Positions 33,385 to 43,497 of a stretch of DNA of 64,000 nucleotides are shown piece after piece. Both the position numbers and the translations under genes were made by a program. The notes beneath the pieces were generated by a model that was not told the DNA's origin, did no database searches, and saw only the letters and a list, made by a program, of their open reading frames with translations. Location of the stretch: NCBI RefSeq assembly GCF_022808855.1, contig NZ_JAKZLF010000011.1:58817-122816 (forward strand). The letters run 5' to 3'. Position 1 is the stretch's first letter; each line of letters opens with the position of its first letter. The DNA is from Anaeromyxobacter soli (GTDB lineage: Bacteria; Myxococcota; Myxococcia; Myxococcales; Anaeromyxobacteraceae).

Positions 33385-35322
33385 ATGCGCCCCATCATCG
33401 CCCTGCTCTTCCTCCTCGCCGCCGCGCCGACGTCCGCCGCGGCCACCCGGAAGACCGCGCCTCCCGGCCCTCGGTCGCCGCGCTCCGCCGAGACGCGCGA
33501 CCCCGAGGCGCTCCGCTGGGACCTCACCGCGCTCTACCCCTCCGACGCCGCCTGGTCCGAGGCGAAGGCCGCGCTCGGGAAGGACGTCGCGGGGTTCCGG
33601 GGGCGGCACGAGGGGCGCCTGGGCGCCTCCGCGAAGGCGCTCGCGGACGGCCTCGCGGACCTCGCGCAGCTCCGCGAGCGGTACGAGCGGCTCTTCGCCT
33701 ACGCGATGCTGCGGAGCGACGGCGACGTCAAGGCGGCGCGCCCGCGGGAGCTGAGGCAGGAGGCGGAGCGGCTCGGCGTCGAGCTCGAGGCGGCCGCCTC
33801 GTTCGTGCGCCCGGAGCTCCTCGCCGTCGACGCGGCGAAGGTGAAGGCGTTCCTGAAGGAGGACCCGCGCCTCGCCCAGTTCGACTTCTTCCTCTCGGAC
33901 CTCCTCCGCTGGAAGGACCACACCCTCTCGCCGCGGGAGGAGCGGATCGTCGCGCAGGCGGGCGAGCTCGAGGGCGCGGCGCCCGCGGTGCACGGCGTCC
34001 TGACGAACGCCGACATCCCCTGGCCCACGGTGAAGCTCTCCACGGGCGAGCAGGTCCGCCTCGATCCCGCGGGCTACCAGCGGGCGCGCACGGCGCCGTC
34101 GGCGGCGGACCGCGAGAAGGTGTTCCGAGCCTTCTTCGACGCCGTGAAGACCTACGAGCGGACCCTGGGCGCAGTCATGGACGCGCAGGTGAAGGGGCAC
34201 CGCTTCGAGAAGGACGTGCGCGGCTTCCGGTCGTCGCTCGAGTCGGCGCTCTTCGCCGCGAACATCCCGCCCGCGGTCTACCACCAGCTCGTCGCCGACG
34301 TGAACCGGAGCCTCCCCACGCTCCACCGCTACCTCGCGCTCCGCAAGCGCATGCTGGGCCTCTCGGAGCTGCGCTACGAGGACCTCTACGCGCCGCTCGT
34401 GAAGGACGTCGAGCGGCGCTACACGCCTGCCGAGGGCGTCGCCCTCACGCTCGAGGCGGTGGCGCCGCTCGGCGCGCCCTACGTCGAGGCGCTGCGCAGC
34501 GCGCTCGACGGCCGCTGGACCGACTTCCTCCCCCGCCCCGGGAAGCGCTCGGGCGCGTACTCGATGGGCGTGTACGCGGTCCACCCGTACCAGCTCCTCA
34601 ACTTCAACGGGCAGTGGGAGGACGTCTCCACCCTCGCGCACGAGTCCGGCCACACCATGCACTCGGCCCTCGCCGCCAGGGCCCAGCCGTTCCCCAAGTA
34701 CGACTACCCGACCTTCGTCGCCGAGGTCGCCTCGACGCTCAACGAGAACCTGCTCCTGCACCGGGTCCTCGACCGGACGAAGGACGACGCGACGCGGCTC
34801 TTCCTCCTCGGCCGGCACCTCGAGACGCTCCGCACCACCCTCTTCCGCCAGACGATGTTCGCGGAGTTCGAGCTCGCCGTGCACGAGCGCGCCGAGAAGG
34901 GCGAGGCGCTCTCGGGGGAGGCGCTCTCGACGCTCTACCTCGAGCTGGTCCGCAAGTACTACGGGCACGCCCAGGGCCTCTGCCGCGTCGACGCGCGCTA
35001 CGGCGTCGAGTGGGCCTCGGTCCCCCACTTCTTCAACTACGACTTCTACGTGTTCCAGTACGCGACGAGCCTCGTCGCCTCCACCTCGCTCGCGAAGGCC
35101 ATCCGCGAGGAGGCGGTGACGGGCGGGACCGCGGCCCGCGACCGTTACCTCGCGATGCTCTCCGCGGGCGGGTCGCGCTACGCGATCGACCTCCTGAAGG
35201 ACGCGGGCGTCGACATGACCACCTCCGCGCCGTTCGCCGCCGCCATGGACGAGATGAACCGCGTGATGGACGAGATGGACGCGATCCTCGGGCGCGCCGG
35301 ACACCCGCGGGCGGCGCGGTGA
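33385..35322 (+). CDS. pepF: oligoendopeptidase F, exported form
   Basis: 645 residues. An M3-family zinc peptidase with the site LAHESGHTMH (His419-Glu-x-x-His423), the third ligand Glu in FVAEVASTLNENLL, and the substrate-binding HFFNYDFYVFQYATS region near the C-terminus. Unlike cytosolic PepF it begins with a signal peptide (MRPIIALLFLLAAAPTSAAA), so it should act in the periplasm or outside, cutting short peptides. ATG 33385 is preceded by GGGAG. The long 5' region starts at the right repeat. Confidence 0.95.
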   Translation: MRPIIALLFLLAAAPTSAAATRKTAPPGPRSPRSAETRDPEALRWDLTALYPSDAAWSEAKAALGKDVAGFRGRHEGRLGASAKALADGLADLAQLRERYERLFAYAMLRSDGDVKAARPRELRQEAERLGVELEAAASFVRPELLAVDAAKVKAFLKEDPRLAQFDFFLSDLLRWKDHTLSPREERIVAQAGELEGAAPAVHGVLTNADIPWPTVKLSTGEQVRLDPAGYQRARTAPSAADREKVFRAFFDAVKTYERTLGAVMDAQVKGHRFEKDVRGFRSSLESALFAANIPPAVYHQLVADVNRSLPTLHRYLALRKRMLGLSELRYEDLYAPLVKDVERRYTPAEGVALTLEAVAPLGAPYVEALRSALDGRWTDFLPRPGKRSGAYSMGVYAVHPYQLLNFNGQWEDVSTLAHESGHTMHSALAARAQPFPKYDYPTFVAEVASTLNENLLLHRVLDRTKDDATRLFLLGRHLETLRTTLFRQTMFAEFELAVHERAEKGEALSGEALSTLYLELVRKYYGHAQGLCRVDARYGVEWASVPHFFNYDFYVFQYATSLVASTSLAKAIREEAVTGGTAARDRYLAMLSAGGSRYAIDLLKDAGVDMTTSAPFAAAMDEMNRVMDEMDAILGRAGHPRAAR

Positions 35323-35359
35323 GCGGGCGCGCGCCCGGCGCTCGCGCTACACGTCCCGG

Positions 35360-35770
35360 ATGACCGAGCTCCGCATCTGCGTCGACGTCCCCGACCTCGA
35401 GCGCGCCGTCCGGTTCTACTCGGAGGCGCTCTCGCTCTCCCCCGGTCGCCGCTTCGGGGCGGGGGGCGTCGAGATGCTGGGCGGCCCGTGCCCGATCGAC
35501 CTCCTCGCGAAGGCGCCCGGGAGCCGGGCGAGCGCGGCGTCCGCGCAGGTGCGGGACTTCGCGCGGCACTGGACCCCCGTCCACCTCGACGTGGTCGTGC
35601 CCGACCTCGACGCCGCGCTCCGCCGCGCGCTCGCCGCGGGCGCGACCCAGGAGGGCGAGGTGCAGGCGCACGCGTGGGGCCGGCTCGCGCTCCTCGCCGA
35701 TCCGTTCGGGCACGGGCTCTGCCTGCTCCAGCTGAGCGGCCGAGGCTACGACGCCATCGCGACCGGCTGA
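35360..35770 (+). CDS. VOC-family (glyoxalase/bleomycin-resistance) protein
   Basis: 136 residues, two beta-alpha-beta-beta-beta modules: ELRICVDVPDLERAVRFYSEAL and PVHLDVVVPDLDAALRRALAAGA, closing with LADPFGHGLCLLQL. His in PVHLDV and the Glu positions of the second module could form a metal site. Members range from glyoxalases to antibiotic-binding proteins; no specific role can be chosen. It converges on the phospholipase D-like gene. Confidence 0.88.
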   Translation: MTELRICVDVPDLERAVRFYSEALSLSPGRRFGAGGVEMLGGPCPIDLLAKAPGSRASAASAQVRDFARHWTPVHLDVVVPDLDAALRRALAAGATQEGEVQAHAWGRLALLADPFGHGLCLLQLSGRGYDAIATG

Positions 35771-35775
35771 GCTGC

Positions 35776-37386
35776 TCAGGCGCGCGCGTCGCGCCCCGCG
35801 TCCTCGCGGGAGCGGTCCGGTTCGTCCTCCCCGGCGAGCGCGCGCCGGGCCACGGCGGCCTCCTCGGCGGAGCGCTCCACGGGAGTGGGGGCGCCCGCCC
35901 CGTGCCGCCGCAGCCGCCACGCCCGCGCGGCGAGCGAGATCCCGAGCCACAGTCCCAGGGCCGCGAGCGGCGTCGCGATGACGCGCGGCCAGAGGACGGC
36001 GACCGCGCCGAGCGCGAGGACCACGCCCGCGGCGACGGCGAGGACGCGCGCCTCGGTGGGGCCGAGCACGCGATAGCCGCCGAGCGCGGCGCCCACCGCG
36101 TTGCCGATGCGGAGCGCGCCGGCCGCGGCGACCGCCGAGCCCTCGCGGCGGCGCCGCCGTCCCGGCGGTCGCGGCCGGCGCAGGCGCGGTACGGGACGGA
36201 CGGGCTGCACGCGGTGACGCGCGTCGAGCACGATCTCCGTCGCGCGCCCGAGGTCCTCCTCGTACGCGTCCTCCATCCGCTGCGCGAAGCCCTCGTCCTC
36301 GATGGCGACGTCGAGCTCCCAGTTCGCGAGCCAGGAGGAGAGGTTCAGGTTCGACGATCCCACGCGCGCCCAGCGCCCGTCCGCGACGGCGGTCTTCGCG
36401 TGGAGCATCGCCCCGTTCCACTCGAAGATCCGCACCCCCGCCTCGAGCAGCGGTCGGTAGCCCGCGACCGAGAGGCGCTTCACGAGGCCGAGATCCGAGT
36501 CGCCCGGCACGAGGAGCCGCACGTCCACGCCGTCGTGCGCGGCGGCGCGGAGCCCCTGCACGTAGGCCGCCGTGCCCACGAAGTACGCGTCGGTGATCCA
36601 GAGGGAGCGGCGCGCCATCGCCGCGACGAGCTGGTCGAGCCGGTACAGCCCGGCGGTCGCGGGCTCGCTCGCGACGACGCGCAACGCCACCTCGCCCGCC
36701 GCGGCCACCTGAGCGGGGTCCGGGAGCTCCTCGTCCGGGAGCGGCGCTCCCGCCTCGTCCCAGACCTGCGCGAACGCGCGGGCGAGATCCGCCACGGCCG
36801 GCCCTCGCACCTCCACGCCGGTGTCGCGCCACGGCTCCGCGCCGCGGGCCGGGTCGCCCGCCCAGCGCTCCGCGATGCAGAGCCCGGTGACGAAGCCGAC
36901 ACGCCCGTCGACGACGATGCTCTTGCGGTGATCGCGCCCCATCCAGCCGATGGGGCTGTCGAGACGCGGCGGGTTGAACGTGCGGACCTCGACCCCCGCG
37001 TCCGCGAGCCGCCGCCAGAAGCGCGAGGAGGCCTCGCCGATCCCGCCGAGCCAGTCGTGGAGGACGCGCACGCGCACGCCGGCGCGCGCCTTCTCCGCGA
37101 GGAGCTCCGCGAACCGCCGGCCGACCCGGTCGTCCGCGAAGATGTACGCCTCGAAGAGCACGCTCTCCCGTGCGGCCGCGATGGCCTCGTGCCACGCGGG
37201 GAAGTTCTCCCCGGCGTCGCGCAGGAGACGCACCGCGTTGCCCCCCACGAGCGGCGCCCCCGCGGCCCGCGTGAACGCCTGCTCGGCCACGAAGCGGAGC
37301 GTCGCGCGGCCCGCGCGGCGGCCGCCCGGAGCGCCCGCGGCGCCCCGGGCGGTGGGGAGGACGGCCGATCCCTGGGCACGAGTCAC
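35776..37386 (-). CDS. phospholipase D / cardiolipin synthase-like protein
   Basis: 536 residues. Two HKD motifs are intact: [11 protein letters not shown] (His153) and [10 protein letters not shown] followed by GSSNLN (His329). These make the phosphatidyl-transfer site of cardiolipin synthases and related PLD enzymes. The C-terminus has two hydrophobic helices ([20 protein letters not shown] and [17 protein letters not shown]), an unusual position, as bacterial Cls enzymes have N-terminal anchors. GTG 37386 is the best start, but the ribosome site is weak. The frame stays open much further upstream over the AsmA gene without homology. Confidence 0.85.
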   Translation of the reverse strand: MTRAQGSAVLPTARGAAGAPGGRRAGRATLRFVAEQAFTRAAGAPLVGGNAVRLLRDAGENFPAWHEAIAAARESVLFEAYIFADDRVGRRFAELLAEKARAGVRVRVLHDWLGGIGEASSRFWRRLADAGVEVRTFNPPRLDSPIGWMGRDHRKSIVVDGRVGFVTGLCIAERWAGDPARGAEPWRDTGVEVRGPAVADLARAFAQVWDEAGAPLPDEELPDPAQVAAAGEVALRVVASEPATAGLYRLDQLVAAMARRSLWITDAYFVGTAAYVQGLRAAAHDGVDVRLLVPGDSDLGLVKRLSVAGYRPLLEAGVRIFEWNGAMLHAKTAVADGRWARVGSSNLNLSSWLANWELDVAIEDEGFAQRMEDAYEEDLGRATEIVLDARHRVQPVRPVPRLRRPRPPGRRRRREGSAVAAAGALRIGNAVGAALGGYRVLGPTEARVLAVAAGVVLALGAVAVLWPRVIATPLAALGLWLGISLAARAWRLRRHGAGAPTPVERSAEEAAVARRALAGEDEPDRSREDAGRDARA

Positions 37387-37488
37387 ACCCCAAGCATTCC
37401 CCGCCGGAGCCCTCGTTGCACGCTCCCGCCCGGGCAGCCGCGCGCTGCGCCCCTTGCGGTCCCGCCAGCGGGAGCAGACGTTTCGACC

Positions 37489-39549
37489 ATGGCGACCGGC
37501 GGGCGTCCCGTCGCGCGCAGGCTCCTCCTCCTCGCGGGCGCCGCGGCGGGGCTCCTCGTCGTGCTCGTCGCCGCGCTCCTCCTCCTCGTGGACTCGGCCG
37601 CGGTCACGAGGCGCGTCGCGGATCTCGTGCTCTCGCAGGCGTCCCGGGCGCTCGGCCGGGAGGTCGCCGTCACGACCGCGAAGCTCCACCTCCTCCCCGA
37701 GGCCCGCGTCGCGCTGCGGGGCCTCACCGTGGCGGGCCGCGCGGGCGAGCCGGGGCTCGTCGCCGCCGAGTCGCTCGACGTGCACCTCGGCCTGTGGCCG
37801 CTCCTCCGCTCGCTCGGGAAGGACGTCGAGGTCCGCTCGGTCGTGCTCGTGAAGCCCATCGTGAACCTCGTCCGCGCGAAGGACGGCACCTGGAACTACG
37901 CGGGGCTCGGCGAAGGGAAGCCCGAGACCGCCGCGGAGCCGCCGCAGGTCGCGGGGGCGGCGACGCGCGTCGTGGTGGAGCGCGTTCGGATCGAGGGGGC
38001 GGCGATCCGGCTCGTGGACCGGAGCGCGGGCCGTGACGACGCGGGCGTCGCGCTCGAGCAGCTCGATCTCGAGGCGACGGGCGTCGGCCCCGGCCTCCCG
38101 TTCGAGGTGCGCGTCGCGGCGGCGTTCGCGAGCGCGCAGCAGAACCTCCACGCGCAGCTCTCGGTGGACCACCTGCCGGACGGGGTGCCCCGGCGGCCGG
38201 AGGACTGGCCGCTCATCACGGGCGGGCTCCAGATCGGCGCGCTCCCGCTCGATCGATTCCGCGCGCTGCTCCCCGCAGAGCTCGGGGCGCTCGTCCGCGG
38301 CGGCGCGGCGTCCCTCGAGGCGAAGGTCACCACCGGCGAAGGGCGGGCCTACAAGGTGGACGGCTCCGGCGGGCTGAAGGACGTGAGGCTCCGTGGCCAA
38401 CCGGCGTCGGGCCACTTCCGCGCGCTCGCCACCTGGTCGCCGGCGCGGCCCGCCGCCTCGCGCGTGGATCTCACCGAGCTCACGCTCCGCGGCCCCGGCG
38501 TGGACCTCGGCGGCCACGCCTCCGTCGGGACCCCGCCGCTCGCGGCCTGGTTCGTCGTGACGGGGTCGCTGCTCGATCTCGACGCGGTGATGGGCCTCCT
38601 CCCGGAGAAGGCGGAGGCGGCGCCGCCGCGCGGCGGCGACCTGGTGCCCGCCGCGATGCGCGAGCGGCTCCGCGCCGCGAGCGTCCGCGGAACGGTCGCC
38701 CTCGCCGAGGTGAGGAGCGGCCGGCTCCAGGCGAAGAACGTGAAGGCCCGCGTGAGCCTCGTGAAGGGCGTGCTCACCGTGGAGGAGCTCGACGCGGCCG
38801 TGTTCGGCGGCCGGGTCTCGGGGGCCGGCACGCACATCGCGCTCGGGGAGAAGGTCCCGACCTGGAGGCTCGCCGCGAAGCTCTCGGCGCTCGATCTGGG
38901 CGGCGCGCTGCAGGCGTTCGCAGGCGCGCAGCCGCTGACGGGCAAGCTGGACGGCACGCTCGACGTCGTCGGCAAGGGGACGGACTGGGCGAAGCTGCGC
39001 CAGGCGCTCACCGGCCTCGCCGCGCTCACCGTGAAGGACGGCGCGCTCGTCACGACCGACCTCGGCGACGCGGTGCTCGGCGGCGTGGCGCGGGGGCTCG
39101 AGCAGCTCGGCCGCGGCGGCGCGGCCCGCAAGGTGAGCGGCGCGAAGGGGCGCACCGAGTTCAAGAACCTCGCCGGCGAGTTCGACGTGAAGGACGGGTT
39201 CCTCGTGGCGAGGGCGCCCGTGACCGTCGACACGCCGTTCGGGAAGCTCGCGCTCGGCGGTCGCGTCGGCCTCGACGGCCGGCTCGCGCTCGAGGGCACG
39301 TCCTCCGTCCCGAAGGCGGCGCTCGCCCGCGTCGTCCCGGGCGGCCTGCCGCTGCCGCAGACGCTCGAGGTCCCGCTCGCGCTCGGCGGCACGCTCGAGT
39401 CGCCCAGCGTCTCGGTGCGAGCGGACACCGCGGTCGCGAACCTCGCGCGAGGGGAGGCGCACGAGGCGGTGAAGGGCGCCCGCAAGCAGGTGGAGCGCGG
39501 GCGCGACGCGGTCGAGGGGCTCTTGAAGGGATTCGGCGGGAAGCGGTGA
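37489..39549 (+). CDS. AsmA-family protein
   Basis: 686 residues. One N-terminal transmembrane helix (~10-34) anchors a large periplasmic body. The start of the body, [41 protein letters not shown], is the AsmA/TamB-type opening, and [43 protein letters not shown] is the AsmA C-terminal signature (parts quoted only as pattern). Such bridge-like proteins are implicated in phospholipid traffic to the outer membrane. It is divergent from the phospholipase D-like gene, which could be a functional link. Confidence 0.93.
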   Translation: MATGGRPVARRLLLLAGAAAGLLVVLVAALLLLVDSAAVTRRVADLVLSQASRALGREVAVTTAKLHLLPEARVALRGLTVAGRAGEPGLVAAESLDVHLGLWPLLRSLGKDVEVRSVVLVKPIVNLVRAKDGTWNYAGLGEGKPETAAEPPQVAGAATRVVVERVRIEGAAIRLVDRSAGRDDAGVALEQLDLEATGVGPGLPFEVRVAAAFASAQQNLHAQLSVDHLPDGVPRRPEDWPLITGGLQIGALPLDRFRALLPAELGALVRGGAASLEAKVTTGEGRAYKVDGSGGLKDVRLRGQPASGHFRALATWSPARPAASRVDLTELTLRGPGVDLGGHASVGTPPLAAWFVVTGSLLDLDAVMGLLPEKAEAAPPRGGDLVPAAMRERLRAASVRGTVALAEVRSGRLQAKNVKARVSLVKGVLTVEELDAAVFGGRVSGAGTHIALGEKVPTWRLAAKLSALDLGGALQAFAGAQPLTGKLDGTLDVVGKGTDWAKLRQALTGLAALTVKDGALVTTDLGDAVLGGVARGLEQLGRGGAARKVSGAKGRTEFKNLAGEFDVKDGFLVARAPVTVDTPFGKLALGGRVGLDGRLALEGTSSVPKAALARVVPGGLPLPQTLEVPLALGGTLESPSVSVRADTAVANLARGEAHEAVKGARKQVERGRDAVEGLLKGFGGKR

Positions 39550-39654
39550 CGGCCCGCGCACCCTCAGCGATTCACGGCTCACCCGCGCTCGAGACGTGCG
39601 ACGGCCGCCCCGTCTCCGGAGCAGCCGTCGGCCTCGGATCCGGCGACGTCCGGG

Positions 39655-39924
39655 CTAGCTCTTCTTCTCTTCCGCCTTCTTCGGGGGGCCCTTGTGGGCG
39701 GCACAGTGCGGGCACTGGCACTTCTCGCCGCACTTGCACGCCTTGCCCTCCTTGGCGCAGGGACACTGGGCGGCAGGCGCGGCCTCCGCGCCCTTCTTCC
39801 CCTCGCCGGCAGCGGCGGCCTGGGCATGCTGCGGGCAGTTCTTGCAGTCGCCGTCGCACGCCGACGCAGGTCGCGCCGCGAGGAGGGCGAGCGCGGCCGT
39901 CGCCGCGAGCAGGGTCTTCATCAT
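39655..39924 (-). CDS. exported cysteine-rich, metallothionein-like protein
   Basis: 89 residues. A signal peptide (~1-22, ending ARPASA) precedes a 67-residue mature chain with ten Cys at 23, 27, 30, 54, 56, 63, 65, 69, 71 and 74, grouped as CDGDCKNC and CPCAKEGKACKCGEKCQCPHC, plus His nearby. The tail is Lys-rich. This looks built to bind soft metals in the periplasm. The A-S-A-C junction is not a proper lipobox. GGAGG precedes the ATG. No known family assigned. Confidence 0.8.
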   Translation of the reverse strand: MMKTLLAATAALALLAARPASACDGDCKNCPQHAQAAAAGEGKKGAEAAPAAQCPCAKEGKACKCGEKCQCPHCAAHKGPPKKAEEKKS

Positions 39925-40097
39925 GTGTGAACCTCCGTGGGTGACGTACCGCGCAGGCGGCCGCGAACCGGATGCAGCGTAGAGAGGCCTCCCGAGCGGT
40001 GTCAACGCGGAAGGCCGATCGCGGCAGGAGGGCGCGGCCGCCCGCGGCGCACTCGCACGGGGCAGGACACGAGGTGGATCGCCTCCGGACCCGCCGC

Positions 40098-40103
40098 TAC
40101 ATT
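40098..40103 (+). promoter_or_regulatory. -10-like TACATT before the 40111 gene
   Basis: TACATT ends 7 nt before ATG 40111. TGGATC at 40075-40080, 17 nt upstream, could be a weak -35. Predicts a leaderless message. Confidence 0.4.
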
Positions 40104-40110
40104 GCCCTCG

Positions 40111-41307
40111 ATGACGACCCTCGACGTCGACCGGCTGCTCGCGCTCCTCCGGGATCCCAACGTGGAGAGCCAGGAGATCGCCACGCTCGCCGGCGTGCCG
40201 CGCGAGGAGGCCGGCCGCGCCTCGCGGCTCCTCCTCGGCCTCTCCCGCGCGAAGCCGGAGGAGATCGCGACCCTGCCGCCTCCGCTCGCCGCGGCGCTCT
40301 GCCGCGCGTCGCTCGTCGCCGGGCGCGCCGACGTGCTCGCGGCGCTCGCCGGCCACTCGGGGAAGGAGGTCGCGAAGGAGGCGAAGCGCAGCCTGCACGT
40401 CCTGCGTTCGCGAGGCGTCGCGGTGCCCGAGCCGCCGCGCGCCCCCGCGGTGGCCCCCGCCGCGCCCGCCGAGCCGCCGCTGCCCGCCTATGCCTCGGCG
40501 ATCGACGGTCAGGGAGAGCGCGCGGTGTGGCTCCCCCGGAACGTGCCGGGCAAGGGCATCGAGGTCGCGCAGGCGGTCGTGTCCGACGTTCGCGGGCTCG
40601 TCGAGCTCCAGGTCGGGCTCCTCGGACGCAAGGAGTGGCGGGCGTTCGCGAAGGGGCTCGTGGAGCGCGGCGCGACCATGGGCGTCGGCGAGATCGACCG
40701 CGCGCGGGCCCGCTCTCTCGTCGCCGCGGCGCGGGCGCTGAACGACGCGAGCGGGCAGCGCGTGCCGGAGGGCGCGGACCTGTGGCTCGCGCAGCTCGGC
40801 CCGGCCGCGCCGCTCGCCGACCCCGCGGCGCGCTTCCCGCCCCTCGCCGAGGAGGAGGAGCGCGAGGCGGTGGCCGCCTCGGCGAAGCTCCACGACCTGC
40901 CGCTCTTCCGCGGCTGGCTCGCCGACGAGGGCTACCTGCGCGAGGTCGCCGCGAAGCTCGACGAGGTCGGCGTGTCCCCGCTGTACATCGACGACCGGCA
41001 GCGCGCCGAGCAGATGGCGCGCGTGGTGGCGAACGCCGTGGACGCCTACTTCGACGAGGGGCGGCGCCGCCGGCACGCGAGCCGCCTGCTCGCCGTCGCC
41101 GAGCACCTCGAGGCGCGGGGGGACGTCGCCCACGCGCGCTCGGCCGCGGCGACCGCCCGGGCGCTCGTCGCGGGGGCTCCACCGCACGCGGTGCCGTTCG
41201 CGCGGCTCCTCGTCGAGAAGGCGTTCCCGCTCGCGCCGGGGCCCGGCGAGCCGGCAGGCGCCCCGCCCTCTCCCGGCGCGCCGCCCCTCATCGTCACGCC
41301 CCGGTGA
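40111..41307 (+). CDS. hypothetical protein with helical-repeat N-terminus
   Basis: 398 residues, no family recognised. The first ~105 residues look like short helical repeats (LLALLRDPNVESQEIATLAGVPREEAGRASRLLLGL, ALAGHSGKEVAKEAKRSLHVLRSRG), with a Pro/Ala linker to ~128. The remainder, from AYASAIDGQGERAVWLPRN, alternates strands and helices and contains WLADEGYLREVAAKLDEVGVSPLYIDDRQRAEQMARVV. No signal peptide, so probably cytosolic. Confidence 0.7.
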   Translation: MTTLDVDRLLALLRDPNVESQEIATLAGVPREEAGRASRLLLGLSRAKPEEIATLPPPLAAALCRASLVAGRADVLAALAGHSGKEVAKEAKRSLHVLRSRGVAVPEPPRAPAVAPAAPAEPPLPAYASAIDGQGERAVWLPRNVPGKGIEVAQAVVSDVRGLVELQVGLLGRKEWRAFAKGLVERGATMGVGEIDRARARSLVAAARALNDASGQRVPEGADLWLAQLGPAAPLADPAARFPPLAEEEEREAVAASAKLHDLPLFRGWLADEGYLREVAAKLDEVGVSPLYIDDRQRAEQMARVVANAVDAYFDEGRRRRHASRLLAVAEHLEARGDVAHARSAAATARALVAGAPPHAVPFARLLVEKAFPLAPGPGEPAGAPPSPGAPPLIVTPR

Positions 41308-41366
41308 GCGCCGCCCTGGCCCTTCACGATTTGACCCCCCGCCCGCCCTCGCGCTAGGTCTCGCCC

Positions 41367-41789
41367 ATGCCGGAGCACCAGAGCCCCTCGCCGACGGTGG
41401 ACGTGGTCGTCCTCCTCCCCGGCGATCGTGTCGTCCTCGTCCGCCGCAAGTTCCCGCCGCCCGGCTGGGCGCTGCCCGGCGGCTTCGTGGACGTGGGCGA
41501 GACGCTCGAGGCGGCGGCGATCCGCGAGGCGCGCGAGGAGACCGGGCTCGAGGTCCGGCTCGAGGAGCTCCTCTACGTCTACTCCGACCCGCGCCGCGAT
41601 CCGCGCCGCCACACGGTGAGCGCGGTGTTCCTCGGGCGCGCCTCGGGCGACCCCGCCGGCGCCGACGACGCGGAGGAGGCGCGCGCCTTCCCCTGGGACG
41701 CGCTCCCCGCTCCGCTCGCCTTCGACCACGCGGAGATCCTGCGCGACGCGCGCACCTACCTGCTCACCGGCGCGCGGCGGCGTCCATGA
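41367..41789 (+). CDS. Nudix hydrolase
   Basis: 140 residues. The Nudix box spans 38-60 (GGFVDVGETLEAAAIREAREETGL pattern), with all catalytic Glu residues. The family cleaves nucleoside diphosphates linked to another group; the RRKFPPPGWALPGG context is like ADP-ribose or general NTP-cleaning enzymes. Its stop overlaps the AMMECR1 start by 4 nt, so it opens a three-gene coupled operon with AMMECR1 and rseP. TAGGTC ending 6 nt before the ATG suggests a leaderless start. Confidence 0.93.
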   Translation: MPEHQSPSPTVDVVVLLPGDRVVLVRRKFPPPGWALPGGFVDVGETLEAAAIREAREETGLEVRLEELLYVYSDPRRDPRRHTVSAVFLGRASGDPAGADDAEEARAFPWDALPAPLAFDHAEILRDARTYLLTGARRRP

Positions 41790-42340
41790 GCGAGCTCTCC
41801 CCCACGGAGCGCGCGGCGCTCCTCGGCATCGCCCGCGGCTCGATCCTCGGCCACCTCGGCGTCGCCCCGGCCCCGGCGCTCCCCGCCTCGGGATCGCTCG
41901 CCGAGGCGCGCGGCGCGTTCGTCACCCTCCACGTCGGCGACGCGCTGCGCGGGTGCGTCGGCACGTTCCGCCCGGAGGGCTCGCTCGCCGCGACGGTCGC
42001 GCGCATGGCGGTCTCCGCCGCGAAGGAGGACCCGCGCTTCTCGCCCCTGCGCCCCGACGAGATCGCCGAGCTGCGCGTGGCGGTGTCCGTCCTCACCCCG
42101 CCCCACCGGCTCGACGACCGGCGGGCCGTGAAGGTGGGCACGCACGGGGTCCTCGTCCGGCGAGGCTGGCATCGCGGCGCGCTCCTGCCCAAGGTGGCGC
42201 TCGAGCAGGGCTGGGACGCGGAGACGTTCCTCTCTCGCTGCTGTCTCAAGGCCGGGCTCCCCGCGCGCGCGTGGCAGGAGCCCGAGACGGAGGTCGAGGT
42301 GTTCGAGGCCGACGAGTTCGGCGAGGGAGCGGAGTCGTGA
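41786..42340 (+). CDS. AMMECR1-domain protein
   Basis: 184 residues. The domain motif LRGCVGTFRPEGSLAATV is clear, followed by DPRFSPLRPDEIAELRVAVSVLTPP and the C-terminal WDAETFLSRCCLKAGLPARAW. AMMECR1 proteins are conserved from archaea to humans with no proven activity, and the Cys in RGCVG is suspected to be functional. It overlaps Nudix upstream and rseP downstream (GTGA), so all three are translationally coupled. Confidence 0.93.
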   Translation: MSELSPTERAALLGIARGSILGHLGVAPAPALPASGSLAEARGAFVTLHVGDALRGCVGTFRPEGSLAATVARMAVSAAKEDPRFSPLRPDEIAELRVAVSVLTPPHRLDDRRAVKVGTHGVLVRRGWHRGALLPKVALEQGWDAETFLSRCCLKAGLPARAWQEPETEVEVFEADEFGEGAES

Positions 42341-43380
42341 GCACCGTCCTCGCCATCGCCGCCGCGGTCCTGGCGGTGTCGCTCCTCATCATCCTGCACG
42401 AGGCCGGGCACTATTTCGCCGCGCGCCGGTCCGGCATGCGCGTCGAGCGCTTCAGCGTCGGCTTCGGGCCGGTCGTGGCCTCGTTCCGGCGCGGCGAGAC
42501 GGAGTTCGCCATCTCCGCCCTGCCGCTCGGCGGGTACGTGCGCATCGCCGGGATGTCGCCCGGCGACGACGTCGCGCCGGACGATCCCACCGCCTACGCG
42601 AACCAGGCCGCCTGGCGGCGCTTCCTCGTCATCGTCGCCGGCCCCGCGGCGAACTACGTCACGGCGGTGATCGTCGCGGCGGCGCTCCTCGCGACCATCG
42701 GCCTCCGCGCCCCGGACCCGGCACCGCGCGTCGGCGCGCTCATGCCGGGCATGCCGGCGGCCGTCGCGGGCCTCGAGCCCGGCGACCGTATCCTCTCCGT
42801 GGCGGGCGCCCCGGTCGACTCCTTCCGCGCGCTCGTGGCCGAGCTGCAGCGCCACCCCGGCGAGCCGATCGTGCTCGAGCTCGAGCGCGGCGGCGAGCGG
42901 CGCTCGCTGCCCATCACGCCGCGCGACGACGGGGGCGTGGGCCGCGTCGGGTTCGCGCAGGCGCAGGTCGCGGTGCGGCGCGGCCCCGCCGGCGCGCTCG
43001 TGGAGGGCCTCCGCCGGACGAACGCCGCCGCGGGGGCGCAGCTCGCCGCGTTCGGGAGCATGTTCTCCGGCAAGCAGCGCGCGGAGCTCTCCGGGCCGGT
43101 CGGCATCGCGCAGGAGCTCGTCCGCGGCGCGCGGCAGGGCGCCGAGCCCTTCCTCGCCCTCGTCTGGACGATCTCGATCGTCCTCGCGATCCTGAACCTC
43201 CTGCCCCTCCCCGCGCTCGACGGCGGCCGGCTGGTGTTCCTGGCGTGGGAGATGATCACGCGGCGGCGCGTGAACGAGAAGGTCGAGAGCTACGTCCACC
43301 TCGCCGGCTTCGTGGCGCTCCTCGTCCTCATCATCGCCGTGACCGTCTTCGGCGACCTGGCGCGGCTCCTCGGCCGGTGA
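42337..43380 (+). CDS. rseP: RseP-type site-2 zinc metalloprotease
   Basis: 347 residues. An inner-membrane S2P protease with His21-Glu22-x-x-His25 in the first helix, a PDZ domain at ~115-195, and the third metal ligand Asp295 in NLLPLPALDGGR. Such enzymes cut anti-sigma factors or other membrane proteins within the bilayer to release envelope-stress signals. A single PDZ domain makes it shorter than E. coli RseP (~450 residues, two PDZs). The start is GTG, overlapping the AMMECR1 stop. The usual dxr or cdsA/bamA neighbours are absent. Confidence 0.93.
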   Translation: MSTVLAIAAAVLAVSLLIILHEAGHYFAARRSGMRVERFSVGFGPVVASFRRGETEFAISALPLGGYVRIAGMSPGDDVAPDDPTAYANQAAWRRFLVIVAGPAANYVTAVIVAAALLATIGLRAPDPAPRVGALMPGMPAAVAGLEPGDRILSVAGAPVDSFRALVAELQRHPGEPIVLELERGGERRSLPITPRDDGGVGRVGFAQAQVAVRRGPAGALVEGLRRTNAAAGAQLAAFGSMFSGKQRAELSGPVGIAQELVRGARQGAEPFLALVWTISIVLAILNLLPLPALDGGRLVFLAWEMITRRRVNEKVESYVHLAGFVALLVLIIAVTVFGDLARLLGR

Positions 43381-43484
43381 TGGCGGCCCTGGACCGCGGG
43401 GTCTTGCCTGGGGCGGCCGGCCGGCGCGCGGCCCCGAACGGCGGCGCGGCGCGCGAACGTGATCGCGCACCGCGAACCGTGCTT

Positions 43485-43490
43485 TAGGTT
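43485..43490 (+). promoter_or_regulatory. -10-like TAGGTT before the MoaD-MoaE gene
   Basis: TAGGTT ends 7 nt before ATG 43498. No ribosome site is present. Predicts leaderless transcription. Confidence 0.4.
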
Positions 43491-43497
43491 AGACCCG

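Noticed and set aside
35776..39582. A 1268-codon open frame on the minus strand
   Set aside because: Only its 3' 537 codons encode the phospholipase D-like protein. The rest is the mirror of the AsmA gene, kept open by GC bias, with Arg/Glu-rich nonsense.
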